A stretch of DNA of 31,462 bases. It comes from a virus. The stretch covers positions 1-31,462 of IMG/VR virus record IMGVR_UViG_3300031857_000875; one strand, written 5' to 3'. A model generated the notes under the pieces. The model saw only the letters and a program-made list of their open reading frames with translations. It was not told where the DNA came from and made no database searches. A program made the translations under genes and the position numbers. Below are positions 28,161 to 31,462 of this stretch, piece by piece (within the stretch, counting starts at the first letter, position 1; each line of letters begins with the position of its first letter).

Positions 28161-29236
28161 TGGCAGAACTCATGCAGCCCAACATTGTCGGCAACTTCCT
28201 GAATGCCTATCAGTCCGGCCTTGAACGCCAGGAAGCGCAGAAGGAAGCCGAACGCCAGCGCATGCGGCAGGACCGTGCGGACCAAATGTCCGAACAGCGG
28301 TTTCAGTTCGATATGGACGCGGGCCAACTTGATATGGCGCTTCGTCGTGGCGCGGCCATGAACGAGATTCTGGCAGGCGTGGACGAACGCAATCCACAAA
28401 CGCTTGAGATTGCCAAGCAGCGGTATTTGACCACCTTCGGCGGCAAGCCGGAAGACGTGGCGCAAATCACCATGGCCGACATTCCGCGCATTAAGTTGCA
28501 GACGGGCCAGACCCTAAAGGAATTGGACCTTCGGCTGAAGCAGGCACAGATTGGCACCGAACAAGACAGGGGCCGCGCTGCCCGCGCCTTGGCTTCGCAG
28601 CGTTATGCGGCGGCAAGTGGTGGTGGTGCTAGTGCTGCACCTGGTGCCCCTATGCTTACTGGACCACAAGACCCGCCGCGCCCCAATATCAAGCTGACAG
28701 AGGGCCAGTCCAAAGACATCAACTTTTACAATCGCGCCCTCGCCGCAAGCACAGAATTTACAGACGAACGGGTACAGGCGTTGACTAGCCTGAAGCAGGG
28801 CATAACGCGGTCAGTACCGATTGTCGGAAACCTTGCGCAGAGCGACAATTCTCGCCAAGCCATGCAAGTCGCAAAGAATTTCATTGCGGCAGTGCTGCGC
28901 AAAGATACTGGTGCCGCTGTCACGCCACAAGAATTTGACTTTTATTCTGACATTTTCATCCCGGCTCCGGGGGATGACAAGGACACTATCGCACTGAAGC
29001 AAGGCGCGCGAAATCAGTTTTTGTCCAGCATGCGCAGTGGCATGAGCAACTTGGCGGCACTTGAGACCATGGGCATTGTTCCGCCTGAAAATTTGGGGCC
29101 GCCGCCACCGGCCAGAGCTGCCAATCCCGGCGCTCAAACAAGTATTCCGCGCATTACGACCAAACAAGAATTTGACGCATTGCCGTCTGGCGCTTTGTAC
29201 ATGGAGCAGGACGGGAAAAGGTATCGCAAACCATGA
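28160..29236 (+). CDS. Ejection protein, P22 gp20-like by position
   Basis: This gene encodes 358 residues (P22 gp20 is 471). A charged coiled-coil region fills the N-terminal third: NAYQSGLERQEAQKEAERQR, MRQDRADQMSEQRFQFDMDA. A Gly/Ala/Ser linker follows at about 150-180 (AAASGGGASAAPGAPMLTGP). The second half is helical and ends LYMEQDGKRYRKP. The ATG at 28160 forms TAATG with the previous stop; a start four codons earlier is possible but less likely. It is the second of three consecutive large late genes that occupy the gp7-gp20-gp16 order. No catalytic motif was seen. Confidence 0.7.
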   Translation: MAELMQPNIVGNFLNAYQSGLERQEAQKEAERQRMRQDRADQMSEQRFQFDMDAGQLDMALRRGAAMNEILAGVDERNPQTLEIAKQRYLTTFGGKPEDVAQITMADIPRIKLQTGQTLKELDLRLKQAQIGTEQDRGRAARALASQRYAAASGGGASAAPGAPMLTGPQDPPRPNIKLTEGQSKDINFYNRALAASTEFTDERVQALTSLKQGITRSVPIVGNLAQSDNSRQAMQVAKNFIAAVLRKDTGAAVTPQEFDFYSDIFIPAPGDDKDTIALKQGARNQFLSSMRSGMSNLAALETMGIVPPENLGPPPPARAANPGAQTSIPRITTKQEFDALPSGALYMEQDGKRYRKP

Positions 29237-31323
29237 GCAAATTCGGTGGCATTCCGGTCGAAGCCGAAGCAGGCTCGACGCAATCGCAATCGCGGTTTGG
29301 CGGCATTCCTGTCAACGACCCCGCGCAACAGACGCGGCCCCGAAATCCGTTTCAGGGTATGGGCCTGAAAGACATTCAAGCCGCGTACCAGAAGGCAAGG
29401 AAGGCTGGCGCAGACGACCAAACGCTGGCTGGCATTGCAGACGCCTACGTTGCGCGCGAGCAGCAGGAAGGCGGCTTCGGCCTTGCGCTTGACGATACAA
29501 TTCGAGGGCTTGCGCGCGGCACGCTTGGTATTGGCGAGGGATTGGACGAGGCCAGTGCCTACCTCAACACCCTCGGCGGTCTAACTGGCGACTATCAGGA
29601 AAATCTAGACTACCAGCGCGCGCGCGACAGGTATTTGGACAACAGCGCCCCCGTGCTTTCGACCGGACTGAAGGTTGCTGGTGGTGTCGCAAGCGCCATT
29701 GCAGCGGCCCCGCGCCTTGGCATTGGAACGGCCCAGACACTCGGCCAGAACGTGTTGCGTTCGGGTATTGCTGGGACGGCGGGTGGTGCCGGAACCGGGT
29801 TCCTTGCGGGCGAAGGCGGGGTTGGCAACAGGGCCGCAAAGGCAGCAGTTGGCGGCGTTGTCGGCGGCACCCTTGGCGTTGCCGTTCCTGTCGCCGCAGC
29901 GGGCCTAAGCGGCACGGGTCGCTTGATTCAGTCACGCCTTGCCCCTGGCACTGTGAACGCCGAACGGCGGGCGGGTGAAGTCTTGGGGCAGGCCATGACG
30001 CGGTCTGATATGCGCCCCGGCAATGTGTCCAGCTTTGGTGACATGCAAGCCAAGGGTATCAACAACGCCACGTTGGCCGACCTGTCGGACGAACTGACCT
30101 CACTGACCGGGGCTGTTGCCCGGTCCCCCGGACGGGGGCGGCAGATTGTCGGCGACTTCCTGCGGACGCGGCAGGAGGGGGACCCCCTTTTGGGTCAAGC
30201 TGGGGGCGGTCAATGGGCTGACCTGTTCGACGATATCTCGCGGCTGGTTTCTCCGTCCGTCAGTGCCAAGCGGGCGGGACAGGCCATGATAACCCGGCGT
30301 GCCGAAGAGGCGAAGCCGCTCTATGACCGCGCGTTTAAAGTCGGCGATATCGTCAGCGACAGGCTGCGCACGCTTGGCGGCATTCCGGCCATGAAAACAG
30401 CGTTGCAGCGTGGCCTTAACATGGCCAAGCAAGAGGGTCGGTTGCCGCCAGAGTTCAAACTTGATTTGTCCAAGCCGCTGCCTGTCGAAGTTTGGCACCA
30501 GGCGAAGCAGGGCATTGACGACATGATTGGCGCGGCTGTTCGCGCTGGCGAAAAGGGTCAGGCTCGTTCCCTTCTGACCATGCAAAAAACGCTTCTGGAC
30601 GAATTGGACAACGCTACGGGCGGGCTTTACGGCGAAGCGCGCAACAACTTTGCGGGTAATTCGGCGGTTCTGAATGCGCTTGAACAAGGCAAGAGCGTCC
30701 TTAGCAAGGAAATGGGACCGGAAGACATTGCCGACTATCTCGCGCGGCTGACCAGTGAAAGCGAAAAGCAAGCGTTTCGGGCGGGTGTTGCCCAAACCAT
30801 GCGAGACACTGTCGGGCGCGTCGGGCGCACCGGCAACGCTGCTGCAAAGTTTATAAACAGGCCAGACATACAGCAGAAGCTACAAGCAATTTTTGACGAC
30901 CCGCAGGATTATCAGGCTTTCATGGCGCGCATGGTTGGGCGCAGCCGCCAATATAGAACCTACAGTGAATTGCAGAACAGTGCGACGGCGCAGCGCCAAA
31001 TTGCTGCGCAAGACCTTGACGCTTCAATTCAAGGCGGGGTTCCGGCTGAAAACATTATCGCGTCGGCTGTAACTGGTGGACGCGCGGGCGTCGTGCGCAA
31101 TCTCATGCAGCGGCTTCAGGACGGGCCTGTCAGCCTGTTGAACGAGCGCACCAAGGCCAAACTTGCCGAAATGCTGACAACCAACGACCCGCAGCAAATC
31201 CAGCGGGTCATGGACGTTGTGGAAGCAGCCTACCGCCGCGCCCGCGAAGGAACTGCCCGCAATGCCGCTGTGCAGACGGGGCTTGTTCAGTCCGGCGTCG
31301 TGCAGCCCGTCGTTTCGCAATAA
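29233..31323 (+). CDS. Large ejection protein, P22 gp16-like
   Basis: This gene encodes 696 residues (P22 gp16 is 609). It overlaps the previous gene by ATGA. Start: MSKFGGIPVEAEAG, with FGGIPV repeated 20 residues later. Residues about 145-230 are Gly/Ala/Val-rich (LKVAGGVASAIAAAPRLGIG, SGIAGTAGGAGTGFLAGEGG, AAVGGVVGGTLGVAVPVAAA), a glycine-zipper region suited to membrane entry. The rest is helical, with RPGNVSSFGDMQAKGINN and many Gln/Arg pairs toward SGVVQPVVSQ. No lytic transglycosylase or peptidase motif was recognised, although related proteins may carry one. It is probably injected with the DNA and helps cross the inner membrane. Confidence 0.75.
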   Translation: MSKFGGIPVEAEAGSTQSQSRFGGIPVNDPAQQTRPRNPFQGMGLKDIQAAYQKARKAGADDQTLAGIADAYVAREQQEGGFGLALDDTIRGLARGTLGIGEGLDEASAYLNTLGGLTGDYQENLDYQRARDRYLDNSAPVLSTGLKVAGGVASAIAAAPRLGIGTAQTLGQNVLRSGIAGTAGGAGTGFLAGEGGVGNRAAKAAVGGVVGGTLGVAVPVAAAGLSGTGRLIQSRLAPGTVNAERRAGEVLGQAMTRSDMRPGNVSSFGDMQAKGINNATLADLSDELTSLTGAVARSPGRGRQIVGDFLRTRQEGDPLLGQAGGGQWADLFDDISRLVSPSVSAKRAGQAMITRRAEEAKPLYDRAFKVGDIVSDRLRTLGGIPAMKTALQRGLNMAKQEGRLPPEFKLDLSKPLPVEVWHQAKQGIDDMIGAAVRAGEKGQARSLLTMQKTLLDELDNATGGLYGEARNNFAGNSAVLNALEQGKSVLSKEMGPEDIADYLARLTSESEKQAFRAGVAQTMRDTVGRVGRTGNAAAKFINRPDIQQKLQAIFDDPQDYQAFMARMVGRSRQYRTYSELQNSATAQRQIAAQDLDASIQGGVPAENIIASAVTGGRAGVVRNLMQRLQDGPVSLLNERTKAKLAEMLTTNDPQQIQRVMDVVEAAYRRAREGTARNAAVQTGLVQSGVVQPVVSQ

Positions 31324-31341
31324 ACATTCAGGACACGCCCC

Positions 31342-31462
31342 ATGGCTCAACTCTTCTGGCTTTCCGGCCAACAGCTTTCTGACGGCAACGGCTCACCGCA
31401 TATTGCCGCAAAAGCCTATTTCTATGAAACAGGAACCACAACCCCGAAGGCGACTTATTCGA
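31342..31462 (+). CDS. Second tail fibre/tailspike, N-terminal part only (runs off the window)
   Basis: The last 121 bases encode the first 40 residues, starting MAQLFWLSGQQLSDGNGSPH and containing AKAYFYETGTTTPKATYS. The YFYETGTTTPKATYSD-type element is common at the start of tailspike and fibre proteins of podoviruses, where it forms the head-binding domain. AGGA lies eight bases before the ATG at 31342. It is placed after the ejection genes, the place of the P22 tailspike (gene 9). This is a different gene from the fibre at 9221, whose N-terminus has no such motif. Confidence 0.75.
   Translation, partial: MAQLFWLSGQQLSDGNGSPHIAAKAYFYETGTTTPKATYS

Overview
This window is most of the genome of a tailed bacteriophage or prophage with a P22-like (podovirus) morphogenesis block. 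It is GC-rich and gene-dense, and most neighbouring genes overlap by ATGA, GTGA or TAATG junctions. The gene families (ERF recombinase, DUF1376 replication protein, DUF1064 nuclease, Dam-type methylase, DUF4043-like coat) and the base composition suggest an alphaproteobacterial host. That is inference from family knowledge; no host gene is present. No integrase, holin, endolysin or tRNA was seen. A repressor/Cro-like pair suggests a temperate phage, and both window ends cut through genes.

Layout. (1) 1-3943, leftward early operon: a membrane peptide, small zinc-finger-like and hypothetical proteins, an HNH nuclease, an ERF single-strand annealing protein and a run of related coiled-coil proteins that all begin MSD. 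(2) 3944-4516, immunity/control region: a leftward promoter, palindromes, a perfect DnaA box, a CI-like repressor without a cleavage domain, and a divergent rightward promoter. (3) 4517-9056, rightward early/replication operon: a Cro-like protein, a protein with a DnaA domain-IV-like DNA-binding segment, two PD-(D/E)XK-type nucleases, a Dam-like methyltransferase, a DUF1376 replication protein and a possible late regulator. The DUF1376 gene carries four 12-bp iterons followed by an AT-rich stretch, which looks like a lambda-type origin inside the initiator gene. (4) 9057-9220: two strong hairpins. (5) 9221-12868: a 1215-residue tail fibre/spike gene that contains a T9 homopolymer where a slip in either direction ends translation at once. 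(6) 12873-31323, late block: terminase subunits, portal, accessory virion proteins, scaffold, coat, connector, gp10-like hub, a GNAT-like protein in the gp14 position and three ejection proteins. The order follows P22. (7) 31342-end: the start of a second tail fibre/spike gene.

How it fits together. The repressor and Cro-like protein probably decide between the leftward and rightward promoters. The left operon supplies recombination, and the right operon supplies DNA replication, modification and nucleases. The late genes then build a procapsid, fill it through the portal, close it with the gp4/gp10-like connector and load the ejection proteins. The two receptor-binding genes flank the late block.

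Most promising observations: the iteron/AT-rich candidate origin (7942-8036), the T9 switch-like tract in the tail fibre (9550-9558), a tandem family of coiled-coil genes in which one gene is a visible fusion of two (577-1714), and DnaA-like modules spread over two phage genes. Family names come from motif recognition by eye; no database search was run.
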